Positions 50,632 through 58,945 of a DNA stretch of 64,000 bases are shown here, in pieces. Source of the DNA: an uncultured Clostridia bacterium (GTDB lineage Bacteria > Bacillota > Clostridia > Oscillospirales > Ruminococcaceae); NCBI GenBank assembly GCA_944388075.1, contig CALXHI010000001.1:18297-82296 (forward strand), read 5' to 3'. The notes beneath the pieces are model-generated. The model searched no databases. It was given only the letters and a program-made list of their open reading frames with translations, and had not been told where the DNA came from. Within the stretch, counting starts at the first letter, position 1, and each line of letters starts with the position of its first letter. The position numbers and the translations under genes were made by a program.

Positions 50632-51843
50632 TCACGGGGGGGAAGCTGCATGCAGCATCATCAGCGGCATCAACATCGAAAACAGCAAATACAGCAAAAA
50701 CATACCCCCTAACACCGCAATCAGATAGCCATTCCAAAGAATCAAAAATGATTCCGAAAGTGGTGTCCACTTGATGGGCAGCAAACCGAACAGCGCAAGG
50801 ATACCGGCGGCTACGGCAGCGATGACGGCCTGACAGAAATTGACGGCAGCACATTGCTTCCACTGCATACCGCAAAGATAAAATGTCGCATAATCTCGCA
50901 ATCTGCGTCTGGTGGCAAGGGCGGAGCTGCTAATGCTGCTCACCAGTACCAGAATCAGCAGCACTACAACAATCGGCAGCAATTCATACAGCTGCTGCGC
51001 CAAATACTGCTTGCTGTTTTTGTCCATCTCGGGTAGAAGCATGGAGAACGCACACCCCATCTTGCTCAGCGTTTGCTGATCCTGTTTCAATGTTTCGGAG
51101 CTTATGCCTTCGGGATACGACAACAGCAGCGTGGAATAGATGCTCTGTATCGGCATCGGCTCGAGTTCGGCAATTGCATCATAGGAAAAGAGCAGCAGCG
51201 GCTTTCCTTCTGCACCAAAATCAAACGAATCGTAGGTCAGCTTGTAAATATCGCCATAGGACTGATCGCGGCTGCGGAACATCCCAAACACTTCCGCACC
51301 ATCTTCCAGCACGCCAACCACCTTTGCCGCCACCGGAATCATGGTTTCCTGCGCACCGACTTGGAGCGTCACCACATCGCCGACGTTCCAACCATAATCA
51401 TTTTCAGAAATCACCAGTTCAATCTCATTCACAGAATCGGAAAACCACTGTCCGCTTTTCAGTTTCGGCTGATAGCGTTGAATGATTTCCGCATCATAGC
51501 TGAGCGCATACGGGATTTCTCCGTACTCTGAGCCATCATCGACCTGTGTGGTGATTTCGTACGCCGGCAGCATGGATGCGGCGCTGATATGTGTGCGTAG
51601 TTCTTCAGCAGACGTAATGCGTACCTGCAGGTCATACAAATCGCCGTCATGCGCCGGTGTGGAAAACTTGCAAAACAAGCCCTCTGATTCAAAATAATCC
51701 GCAAACGGTGCATAAGTCTGATAGCGAATGCAGACAGCAGATACCATCACTGCGGACAGCAGCAGAACGGCAGTCATTTGTAAAATGCTCAGTAGCTGCA
51801 ATGCCATATTACGCCGCAGCGTTTTCCCCATGCAGTCTTCCAT
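50632..51843 (-). CDS. FtsX-like ABC permease, probably 3'-truncated by a C7 tract
   Basis: The 403-residue permease has an N-terminal helix (about 18-40), a large extracellular domain (40-270) and three C-terminal helices, the FtsX/MacB layout. The stop at 50632 follows seven Cs on the minus strand (50636-50642). With one more C the frame would read on as SPPREILKSN and stop at 50613, the common EILK/R end of this permease family and right before the ATPase ribosome site. So a one-base loss is likely. Start is ATG 51843 or 51831; the latter has GGAAG. Confidence 0.85.
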   Translation of the reverse strand: MEDCMGKTLRRNMALQLLSILQMTAVLLLSAVMVSAVCIRYQTYAPFADYFESEGLFCKFSTPAHDGDLYDLQVRITSAEELRTHISAASMLPAYEITTQVDDGSEYGEIPYALSYDAEIIQRYQPKLKSGQWFSDSVNEIELVISENDYGWNVGDVVTLQVGAQETMIPVAAKVVGVLEDGAEVFGMFRSRDQSYGDIYKLTYDSFDFGAEGKPLLLFSYDAIAELEPMPIQSIYSTLLLSYPEGISSETLKQDQQTLSKMGCAFSMLLPEMDKNSKQYLAQQLYELLPIVVVLLILVLVSSISSSALATRRRLRDYATFYLCGMQWKQCAAVNFCQAVIAAVAAGILALFGLLPIKWTPLSESFLILWNGYLIAVLGGMFLLYLLFSMLMPLMMLHAASPP

Positions 51844-51844
51844 A

Positions 51845-53008
51845 TCATGATACCACACCGTCCTTCCACGCCTCAACGGGCTTGCGATGCAATTGCACGA
51901 GCAGCATCGTTCCGACAATCAACAGCATAATCAAAGCATACAGCAAAAATGCCACAAGGTATACAGCACCGGAATAGGACGGCAGCATATACGGAAACAG
52001 CTTACTCAGCACCTGTTTCATAAACGGAATATACACGGCAATGCCAAGCAAATACGTTGAAATGCAAAGCAGACAGCATTCCCCCAAACAAATTGCAAAC
52101 GCCTTCCCGACCGTGCAGCCGCAAATCCGCATCACTGCAATCTCACGCATACGTTTTGCAACGATGAACCGATACAGCACTGCAAAATTGATTACCGTCA
52201 AAACTGCAATCAATGCCGCAATCAGCATGATATTATTGTAAAGGTAAACGGTTTCGGCATCAGGGAAATCCAAATCCTCAAACATCAGTACGCCGGGAAT
52301 CTCGTTCTGTGCCCGTGTCACAATGTCCTGATACTGCGTGTTGGTGATATTTTTGCGAAACATAAATGCCAGCCCACTCAGCTGCAGCGAATCCGGTACG
52401 GACAAAAACGGAACAATCGGCGTACCGCCGCCGGCATTGTAGATTCCCACGATTTGATATTGCTTTCCGAACAGAGTAATAGTCTGATCGTCATTCAGAA
52501 TCGCCTGCGTTGCTTCATTATAAAGCATCTCTTCGCTGTAATAACAGACCAATGCTGCATTCGCACCGGCGGCTTCCTCCGCATCGGTAATATACCGTCC
52601 TTCTACCATCAAGCCTCTGTTTTCCCAGTTTTGCTTTGTAATCTGTGAGACGCCGTATGTTCCGTCTTGGATCGTGAACCGAAACGGCATTTCCGTATAA
52701 TATGGAGCCGGAAATTCCTCTAATCGTGCAGAAGTGTAAATGACGTCCATGGCATTGCGTGTATCATCAGACAGTGCCGACAGATACCGCACCAAATCCT
52801 CTTTCCGCAATTCGGCATTCTCCTGAAGCGTCGGTGTCAGCTCTTTCGCATCCACCTCCGTTTCATACCGCTGAACATGGTAATGCTGGTAAAGACCATA
52901 GGAAAACAGCATAATGACAGCAGAGGAAACAATGCTAATCAGCATCACCAGAAAGAGAAATGGCTCTTTTTTGCATAGGGATTTGAGATTGTGAACGATA
53001 TATCGCAT
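51845..53008 (-). CDS. FtsX-like ABC permease
   Basis: The 387-residue permease has one N-terminal helix (about 15-40), an extracellular domain (40-250) and three C-terminal helices (about 255-285, 305-330, 345-372), with EIAVMRICGCTVGKAFAI as the coupling segment. It ends RKPVEAWKDGVVS, the typical tail of this family. The AAGGAAGG on the minus strand supports ATG 53008. With the next two genes it forms a three-subunit transporter (two different permeases and one ATPase). Confidence 0.9.
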   Translation of the reverse strand: MRYIVHNLKSLCKKEPFLFLVMLISIVSSAVIMLFSYGLYQHYHVQRYETEVDAKELTPTLQENAELRKEDLVRYLSALSDDTRNAMDVIYTSARLEEFPAPYYTEMPFRFTIQDGTYGVSQITKQNWENRGLMVEGRYITDAEEAAGANAALVCYYSEEMLYNEATQAILNDDQTITLFGKQYQIVGIYNAGGGTPIVPFLSVPDSLQLSGLAFMFRKNITNTQYQDIVTRAQNEIPGVLMFEDLDFPDAETVYLYNNIMLIAALIAVLTVINFAVLYRFIVAKRMREIAVMRICGCTVGKAFAICLGECCLLCISTYLLGIAVYIPFMKQVLSKLFPYMLPSYSGAVYLVAFLLYALIMLLIVGTMLLVQLHRKPVEAWKDGVVS

Positions 53009-53189
53009 GAGATCGCCCTTCCTTTCAAATTAAAGTATAAAGAACAAACAAAATAACACGAAATCACTCCCATTGGCTCGATAATCAACCTTACCTTGCC
53101 ACGGAAATCACATGATACACTGTGTATGTCCATATTACGCCGATATCGAAAACGGTCATTGCCAAAGCTGTTCCTGCCACACCCAATTA

Positions 53190-53462
53190 TCATGTTAATA
53201 TAATCATATCATATGAGCTTATAAATGTAAAGCGGAATTCTATACAATATTTACCATTTGTTTTTGTACAATCAGTACTCTGCGCACAGCTGCATTGTCC
53301 CACAAATACCGCAAAAACCTCTGCTTTGTGGAGCCTACAAGCATCGCCTTTCCCACCATTTACAGAACAAAAATCCCCAAAAGGTTTGCCATTCATTCCC
53401 GGATTATTTGTTGGCGTGATGATAGCTTGACTGCAGCGGGTGATTTGCGGTATCGTATTCAT
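53190..53462 (-). CDS. Candidate Cys-rich small protein (unassigned)
   Basis: A 90-codon frame within the otherwise gene-free, AT-richer 53009-53747 region. It has seven cysteines, spaced as C10, C34, C43, then a C-terminal cluster with CSC, C and C near 58-72, and glycine-rich PGMNGKPFGDF and VNGGKGDA stretches. A good AGGAGG lies upstream, but 14 bases from the ATG, which is long. No signal peptide or membrane helix. It lies 181 bases upstream of the two-permease ABC transporter on the same strand and could be a peptide precursor or metal-binding protein. Reality of the gene is uncertain. Confidence 0.4.
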   Translation of the reverse strand: MNTIPQITRCSQAIITPTNNPGMNGKPFGDFCSVNGGKGDACRLHKAEVFAVFVGQCSCAQSTDCTKTNGKYCIEFRFTFISSYDMIILT

Positions 53463-53605
53463 AGCGGATTTAGTTGCCTCCTGTGTATGAGTTTGTGTGA
53501 CAACTTCAAGATACCACAGCTTCCATTAATCCGCTGCATTTTTAACTGTCACGCTTCTATTTGTAATCCTACACGAAAATATCAATTCCTCGCCTTTTTG
53601 CAAGC

Positions 53606-53634
53606 TTGCCTTTTTCAGTAACCTATGATATAAT
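53606..53634 (+). promoter_or_regulatory. Promoter of Gly-zipper membrane protein gene
   Basis: TTGCCT at 53606-53611, 17 bases, TATAAT at 53629-53634. Confidence 0.7.
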
Positions 53635-53747
53635 ATCTAAAATGGCTGCCGAATCCATCAGAAGAACGGGGGGCATGAATCAATGCAACCAAATCGATTG
53701 TCAAATGGAAACCGTTCTGCAGAAATTGAAAATCCAGGGAGGAACAT

Positions 53748-54173
53748 ATGAAAAAGCATCAAATCGACCCGCATAAATATCAGACCCTTGGAATGAGCAT
53801 GGGCATGTGCTTAGGCATTTCCATCGGCATGACGATAGGATTTACCGTGTTCGATCAGGGGCTGCTTGGCATGGTTTTGGGACTTTCCCTTGGAATGGTT
53901 TTGGGCATAGCCTGGGGCATGGACAAGGACAAAAAGGTGAATGCACAGCTTCAGGACAAGGGCTATACCATCCTTGCAATCACTCCGAAAACAGATGCAC
54001 AAGATGAATATGCTGTCACAATATCCGACAAAAACGGGCAAAAGCAATTGGTTCTTGTCTCAAAAGGTGATATGGAGGTCGAACAATTTGAAATTGGTGA
54101 CTTGGTTTATTTGGATGAAGACGGAGACATGGAGCAGGTCATGGACAAAGACGAGAAAAACGGCAAACCCTGA
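53748..54173 (+). CDS. Small Gly/Met-rich membrane protein
   Basis: The 141-residue protein has a short basic N-terminus, two glycine-zipper membrane helices (about 13-33 and 37-57, rich in GM and GL pairs) and a soluble acidic C-terminal domain (about 60-141). It resembles small clostridial proteins of unknown role. AGGGAGGA at 53735-53742. Between it and the convergent gene (54174-54361) no further gene is supported. Confidence 0.75.
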   Translation: MKKHQIDPHKYQTLGMSMGMCLGISIGMTIGFTVFDQGLLGMVLGLSLGMVLGIAWGMDKDKKVNAQLQDKGYTILAITPKTDAQDEYAVTISDKNGQKQLVLVSKGDMEVEQFEIGDLVYLDEDGDMEQVMDKDEKNGKP

Positions 54174-54261
54174 AATGATGGTCGCATGGGGGGCGGATTT
54201 AGAAAGAAAAAGAAGTGATTCTATGTGGGGTATGCCGGCATGGCGTCATATCGCAGCAGCG

Positions 54262-54294
54262 TAAAAAATCCACCCTGCTGGTAACAGGGTGGAT
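54262..54294 (-). terminator. Terminator of Sm-like/cold-shock-like gene (minus strand)
   Basis: ATCCACCCTG (54268-54277), loop CTGGTAA, CAGGGTGGAT (54285-54294). On the minus strand it is followed by T6 (54268-54263). Confidence 0.85.
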
Positions 54295-54361
54295 GGGACA
54301 AGCAATCATGCGTTATGGTTCAGCAGAACAGGGGTACTCCGACTCCCTGTCGATTTGCTGC

Positions 54362-56335
54362 TTATTCTTCGGGATTTCCGCTTTCTTCTTGCGGTACAGC
54401 CACAGCATCCGCTGTATCCTGCGATTCCACAGGCTCTGCGTCTGATTTGGCTTCCGTGTCTGACAGCACCGTTTCCGCTGTCACATCGGCAGACTCCACA
54501 ACTTCGGTAACCGATCCGATGTCCGCTTCGCCGTCACGAAAGGAAACCTCTGCAAGCGGATCGGTATGCGGTTCGGGTTGGGGTTCAGGCTGAGACTCCG
54601 GTTGCAGCTCCGGCGCAGACGGAAATGCCGGAAATTCCGGAAAATCCGGCAGCTGCGGTTGCGGATCTACAACATCCTGCTTCCAGCTCGCTCCGGTCAA
54701 ATCCTCTAGCACACGAACATTGGTCGCATCCAGCACCCACTCCCGCTTGCCTCTGGCATACTGGAACGATACCCGATACTCGTGACCATTCTCCAGCTCC
54801 ACCGTATCGAGCATGTTCTGCCGCAGAAAATACAGACCCCTCGCATCTTTGCCATAGCGGCTTTGCTCAAAGAGGAATCCATACGCACTGCCGGCATAGA
54901 ACCGCTCAATGTAGCCGACGCATTCGGGCACTTCGATGTCCGTCGCAAGGTTCATCTCGTTATTCCAGCGGCCGGGAATCGTCACACCCGTATCGGTGAA
55001 ATAAACAAACAAACCAACCTGCATCCGATCTTGAATCAGCTCACTGCATTCCTTGCCCTCAAACCGATACAGCTTGCTGTCACGATCCACAATGATGCCA
55101 ACTTGATGCTCATTGTATTTCTCCACAAATCCGAGCTTTTTGCCTTCGGGTACAGTCAATCCGGGCGGATTCCAGAACCGCTCCCGGCTTGCTTTGATGC
55201 TTTCCTCATTGATTTCCGCATATACCTTCTTCGGTCTCTCAGATCCCGGTTCTTCCGGCTGAGACTCCGGACGCACAATGCCTGTGATCGCTTTGCTGGA
55301 TTGTTCCGCAAGCAATTTCCGCAGATATGTCGCATTCTGTGCTTCCGCATCGCAAATCACAGCCGCATTCGGCAACGATACCGCAACACCGCTCTCCGTC
55401 AAAGCAAGGACTGCGGCTGTCAGCATCGGCTCTGCGGCAGTGTTCGGACAGTCGTCCCAAATCGCTGTCAACGCATCATATTGTTTGCAATTTGCACTCA
55501 ACAGCGCAAGACAGCGCAGCAGCTCCGGCGATTCATAACATTGCAGCGTCCAGTCCTCTTGCAGGCAGTCCAGTGCCAATTTGCTGTATTTTTCATCTCC
55601 CGCAAGCAGTGCCGTTTCACAAAGCAATGCCAGAACCGCTACCATGCCCGGATAATCCCGAGAAACCGTCGCCAGCTTCATCATCACAGCCGGCGTTTTG
55701 CCGTGCTTGACCGCAGTTTGATTATTTTTCAGCGCATCATTCAGCGAATTGAGCTTCGGGGCACATTGCCGATAGACCTCTGCCGCTTCGGCTCGCAGCT
55801 GTTCCTGCCACTGAGAAATCGACTGCTTCGCCGCCAGCATCGTTTCCATTGCCGATTGCAGCAAGCCTGTGTTTGCACCCATGGCAGTCACTGCCGATTG
55901 CACGGTTTCTGTTACAGGTGCTGCCGGAATTGTTTGCGCCACCGCATCCGGCATAAACTGCAATTTCCGATACTGCCGAATGGTCAGATAGCTGAGCATA
56001 CACATGCCGCCGTCCGGCAGACGCATCAGCAAACAAGCATCCTTCCATTCCAAAAGCACGCCTTTGACGCATTCGCCGGATGTAAGTTTCCATTCGAGCA
56101 AATCTCCGGTTTTGCATTCCGCTTGCATTTGCTGCTTTAAGCCGGGATAAATCTTTATGGCACACGCATTGTTTACAGCATATGCAACCTTTGTGTTTGC
56201 AGTTGTCTGCAAGAGCATCCGGTCGTCCTGCCATTCTGCCAAAATACCTCTGACCGTTCGACCATCACACATTGTCAGCTGTACGACATCCGTAATTTGG
56301 GCGGTTACAGACAGCCATTCTTGCATTTCATTCAT
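54362..56335 (-). CDS. Unassigned 657-residue protein with duplicated Sm-like and duplicated cold-shock-like regions
   Basis: No known family was recognised. The N-terminus holds two similar beta-rich units (about 9-63 and 75-127) with the shared pattern GRTVRGILAEWQDDRMLL and GECVKGVLLEWKDACLLM, which resembles an Sm/LSm fold. A helical middle (about 130-350) follows, with TPR-like character. Two later units, KLGFVEKYNEHQVGIIVDR near 400-418 and VGYIERFYAGSAYGFLFE near 473-490, look like cold-shock OB folds. The tail (about 555-657) is Pro/Glu-rich. The combination suggests RNA binding; this is inference. ATG 56335 has AGGAGG with nine-base spacing. Confidence 0.75.
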   Translation of the reverse strand: MNEMQEWLSVTAQITDVVQLTMCDGRTVRGILAEWQDDRMLLQTTANTKVAYAVNNACAIKIYPGLKQQMQAECKTGDLLEWKLTSGECVKGVLLEWKDACLLMRLPDGGMCMLSYLTIRQYRKLQFMPDAVAQTIPAAPVTETVQSAVTAMGANTGLLQSAMETMLAAKQSISQWQEQLRAEAAEVYRQCAPKLNSLNDALKNNQTAVKHGKTPAVMMKLATVSRDYPGMVAVLALLCETALLAGDEKYSKLALDCLQEDWTLQCYESPELLRCLALLSANCKQYDALTAIWDDCPNTAAEPMLTAAVLALTESGVAVSLPNAAVICDAEAQNATYLRKLLAEQSSKAITGIVRPESQPEEPGSERPKKVYAEINEESIKASRERFWNPPGLTVPEGKKLGFVEKYNEHQVGIIVDRDSKLYRFEGKECSELIQDRMQVGLFVYFTDTGVTIPGRWNNEMNLATDIEVPECVGYIERFYAGSAYGFLFEQSRYGKDARGLYFLRQNMLDTVELENGHEYRVSFQYARGKREWVLDATNVRVLEDLTGASWKQDVVDPQPQLPDFPEFPAFPSAPELQPESQPEPQPEPHTDPLAEVSFRDGEADIGSVTEVVESADVTAETVLSDTEAKSDAEPVESQDTADAVAVPQEESGNPEE

Positions 56336-56382
56336 GATGCAAGACCTCCTAATATGATAATTTGGGCATTGTACCCATCTAT

Positions 56383-56411
56383 AGTATAACAGATTCACCT
56401 AAAAAACGCAA
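56383..56411 (-). promoter_or_regulatory. Promoter of the Sm-like/cold-shock-like gene
   Basis: On the minus strand TTGCGT (56411-56406), 17 bases, TATACT (56388-56383). Confidence 0.7.
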
Positions 56412-56580
56412 GCCATCTTTGCAAACTGAAGCGCATTTGGAATCTCCTACAATTTTATGCCATCATTTTTGTGAACATTTCCAATGCCATCCGTTGGCAT
56501 CTCTAAGAATTGCCATAATAGCGATATCGCCGGCTGCAAAGTCATGCGCTTTCCAATCGCAGGTTTCCAAAGCGGCATCG

Positions 56581-56619
56581 ATCCTTTGGCAGGAATCCGA
56601 AGGGCAGAGTCCTCCGGTG
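56581..56619 (-). repeat. Interspersed palindromic repeat, family 2, fragment
   Basis: On the minus strand CACCGGAGGACTCTG continues as CCCTTCGGA, matching the first palindrome of the copy at 36340 (CACCGGAGGACGCTG, then TCCTCCGGA) with few changes. It lies in the 275-base non-coding gap 56412-56687. Confidence 0.4.
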
Positions 56620-56641
56620 GGCGAAGCCGCTGTCATTGCAT

Positions 56642-56671
56642 AAACCCGACACCGAAATTGGTGTCGGGTTT
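56642..56671. terminator. Terminator of PFL-ACT operon (minus strand), symmetrical
   Basis: AACCCGACACC (56643-56653), loop GAAATT, GGTGTCGGGTT (56660-56670). It lies just after the minus-strand PFL gene stop. Confidence 0.85.
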
Positions 56672-56687
56672 TCAAAGTACAAAGGGA

Positions 56688-58046
56688 TTAGTTGCGGATA
56701 CTGTGCATCGGGGCAGGAATCCGTCCGCCACGGGCAATGAACGCTTCCGCACTCTCATTGCGCACCGCCATGACAGGTCCACTACCGAACAGACCGCCAA
56801 ACTCCAGCGATTCGCCGGACTGCTTGCCGATCGCCGGAATTACCCGAACCGCCGTGGTCTTGTTGTTGACCATGCCGATGGCCGCTTCATCGGCGATAAT
56901 CGCTGAAATGGTCGAGGCAGGCGTATCACCCGGCAGTACAATCATATCCAAACCCACCGAGCAAACTGCCGTCATCGCTTCGAGCTTCTCAATCGACAGG
57001 ACACCCGATTCTGCCGCCGCAATCATGCCGGCATCTTCCGAAACCGGAATGAATGCACCCGACAATCCGCCAACCGACGAGGACGCCATCACGCCGCCTT
57101 TCTTGACCGCATCGTTGAGCAATGCCAATGCCGCAGTCGTGCCGTGCATACCGCAGACCGACAGACCCATGCCCTCGAGGATATGTGCCACGGAGTCACC
57201 GATTGCCGGTGTCGGCGCAAGCGACAGGTCCACGATACCGAACGGTACCCCGAGCATCTTCGAGGCTCTCGTACCGACCAGCTGTCCCATACGGGTAATC
57301 TTGAACGCCGTGCGCTTGATGATATCGGCAAGCTCGTCGAACGTTGCGTCCGGGTATTTCTCAATCGCCGCACGCACAACACCCGGACCCGATACGCCGA
57401 CATGTACCTCGCAATCGGGTTCGCCAACGCCATGGAATGCACCTGCCATGAACGGATTGTCCTCCGGCGCATTGCAGAGCACCACCAGCTTTGCAGGACC
57501 CATACACTGCGCATCTGCGGTCAACACCGCCGCTTCCCGAATGACCTTCCCCATCATCGCAACTGCATCCATATTGATACCGGCTTTCGTCGAGCCGACA
57601 TTGACCGAGGAACACAGACGAGTGGTTTCTGCCATCGCCTGCGGAATTGCACGAATCAGTTCCCGGTCCCCGGCACTGAACCCCTTATGCACGAGCGCAG
57701 AAAAACCGCCGATGAAGTTGACGCCGGTGGTCTCCGCCGCCCGTTGCAGGGTACGTGCCAACTGTACCGGATCACCGCCGTTCGTTGCCGCAAGCATAAT
57801 CGCAGCCGGCGTAATCGAGATTCGCTTGTTGATAATCGGAATGCCATATTCCGCTTCGATCTGCTCGCCGGTCGCAACCAAATGCTCCGCACAGTGCGTA
57901 ATCTTGTCGTACACACGGTCGCAGAGCGTGCTCATATCGCCGGTGCAGCAGTCAAGCAGCGATATGCCCATCGTAATCGTACGAATGTCAAGACATTCGT
58001 CCTGAATCATGCGGATCGTTTCTAAGATATCGGAAGTATTCAGCAT
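56688..58046 (-). CDS. PFL family protein (UPF0210)
   Basis: The 452-residue protein belongs to the UPF0210/DUF711 family with a pyruvate-formate-lyase-like barrel: [25 protein letters not shown] near 9-33, [13 protein letters not shown] near 107-119, [17 protein letters not shown] near 143-159 and [18 protein letters not shown] near 277-294. No glycyl radical motif is present and the biochemical role is unknown. It is always paired with a small ACT protein, as here. CAGGAGG on the minus strand fits ATG 58046; a longer frame to 58262 overlaps the ACT gene. Confidence 0.92.
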   Translation of the reverse strand: MLNTSDILETIRMIQDECLDIRTITMGISLLDCCTGDMSTLCDRVYDKITHCAEHLVATGEQIEAEYGIPIINKRISITPAAIMLAATNGGDPVQLARTLQRAAETTGVNFIGGFSALVHKGFSAGDRELIRAIPQAMAETTRLCSSVNVGSTKAGINMDAVAMMGKVIREAAVLTADAQCMGPAKLVVLCNAPEDNPFMAGAFHGVGEPDCEVHVGVSGPGVVRAAIEKYPDATFDELADIIKRTAFKITRMGQLVGTRASKMLGVPFGIVDLSLAPTPAIGDSVAHILEGMGLSVCGMHGTTAALALLNDAVKKGGVMASSSVGGLSGAFIPVSEDAGMIAAAESGVLSIEKLEAMTAVCSVGLDMIVLPGDTPASTISAIIADEAAIGMVNNKTTAVRVIPAIGKQSGESLEFGGLFGSGPVMAVRNESAEAFIARGGRIPAPMHSIRN

Positions 58047-58057
58047 ATGCCCTCCTG

Positions 58058-58327
58058 TTAAATGCGGTGCATGGAATTGAAAATATCTTCGTGCATCGTA
58101 TGAATCGATAAGCCCATCTCTTCCCCGAGTGCCGTCAGCTGATTCGACAGGTTCGAGAAATCGCCGTCCAGCTTGCTGATATCCACCAGCATGAACATCG
58201 CAAACAAATCCTGCAACACGCTTTGCGTTACCTCGATGATGTTTGCATTGTTCACCGAGCAAATACCGCTGACACGGTGCAGAATCCCGACGGTATCATG
58301 TCCGATTACTGTAATCACTGCTTTCAT
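58058..58327 (-). CDS. ACT domain protein (UPF0237)
   Basis: The 89-residue single ACT domain starts [20 protein letters not shown] and has [22 protein letters not shown] near 25-46. It precedes the PFL family gene by 11 bases and is presumably its regulatory partner, perhaps sensing an amino acid. GGAGG on the minus strand fits ATG 58327; an extension to 58345 has no support. Confidence 0.93.
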   Translation of the reverse strand: MKAVITVIGHDTVGILHRVSGICSVNNANIIEVTQSVLQDLFAMFMLVDISKLDGDFSNLSNQLTALGEEMGLSIHTMHEDIFNSMHRI

Positions 58328-58356
58328 ACTATATCCTCCAATCAAAATATCACACT

Positions 58357-58395
58357 AAAAAACCGGCAGGATACCCCAAGCATCCGCCGGTTTTC
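58357..58395 (-). terminator. Terminator of DUF805 gene
   Basis: On the minus strand AAAACCGGCGGATG pairs with the later ATCCTGCCGGTTTT and ends in T6. It lies between the DUF805 stop and the ACT gene start. Confidence 0.8.
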
Positions 58396-58407
58396 ATTCC
58401 ACTGTTC

Positions 58408-58788
58408 TCAATAACCATAGCCTGAAGTCGGATCAGAACCGTACTGATTATCTCCGTCATCGCCCGGCTGTGCCCAGAACACAATCAATGCAATCACGCC
58501 AACACCCGTCAGTGCCAGCAAAAGCCAAAGTGCGGATTTTCCGGTATCATGCAGGCGTCGTGCGCCAAGTGCAATGGACGGAATTGTCAAAGCAAAATTG
58601 ATCAGTATCATGAAAATCTCACCGATACCGCCCAAAATGCCGCAAATGAAACCAACTACCGCACTGACAATGCAAATAGCCAAATATGCCCACCAAAAAT
58701 CGGCACGAGAAGTTCTGTCCGTAAAATTCACATAGTTCAGCAGCATTTTAAGGAATGCCTGCACAAAGGGAAGCTGAAGAAATGCCAT
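58408..58788 (-). CDS. DUF805 membrane protein
   Basis: The 126-residue protein has the DUF805 layout: a short amphipathic start, FTDRTSRADFWWAYLA near 22-37, then four hydrophobic segments, with ARRLHDTGKSALWLLLAL near 76-93 as the family hallmark and a Gly/Asp/Tyr-rich tail. Function unknown. No gene overlaps it; it has its own promoter and terminator. Confidence 0.9.
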   Translation of the reverse strand: MAFLQLPFVQAFLKMLLNYVNFTDRTSRADFWWAYLAICIVSAVVGFICGILGGIGEIFMILINFALTIPSIALGARRLHDTGKSALWLLLALTGVGVIALIVFWAQPGDDGDNQYGSDPTSGYGY

Positions 58789-58846
58789 TGTTCTGTACCT
58801 CCGTTTTGAAACACCATGAAGTTCATAGGCAATTACCTATAGTATC

Positions 58847-58875
58847 ATTATAGCACAGCTCGGTACAAATGTCAA
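58847..58875 (-). promoter_or_regulatory. Promoter of DUF805 gene
   Basis: On the minus strand TTGACA (58875-58870), 17 bases, TATAAT (58852-58847). Confidence 0.85.
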
Positions 58876-58945
58876 TCTTGTTCGCATCCCTTCGCATAGA
58901 TTTTTTATCGGCACGTCCCATTTCTTTTGGTCGGTTTCGACAAAA

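Noticed and set aside
53295..53621. Plus-strand open frame of 108 codons in the AT-rich gap
   Set aside because: No ribosome site, no family resemblance, and it overlaps the better supported minus-strand Cys-rich frame.
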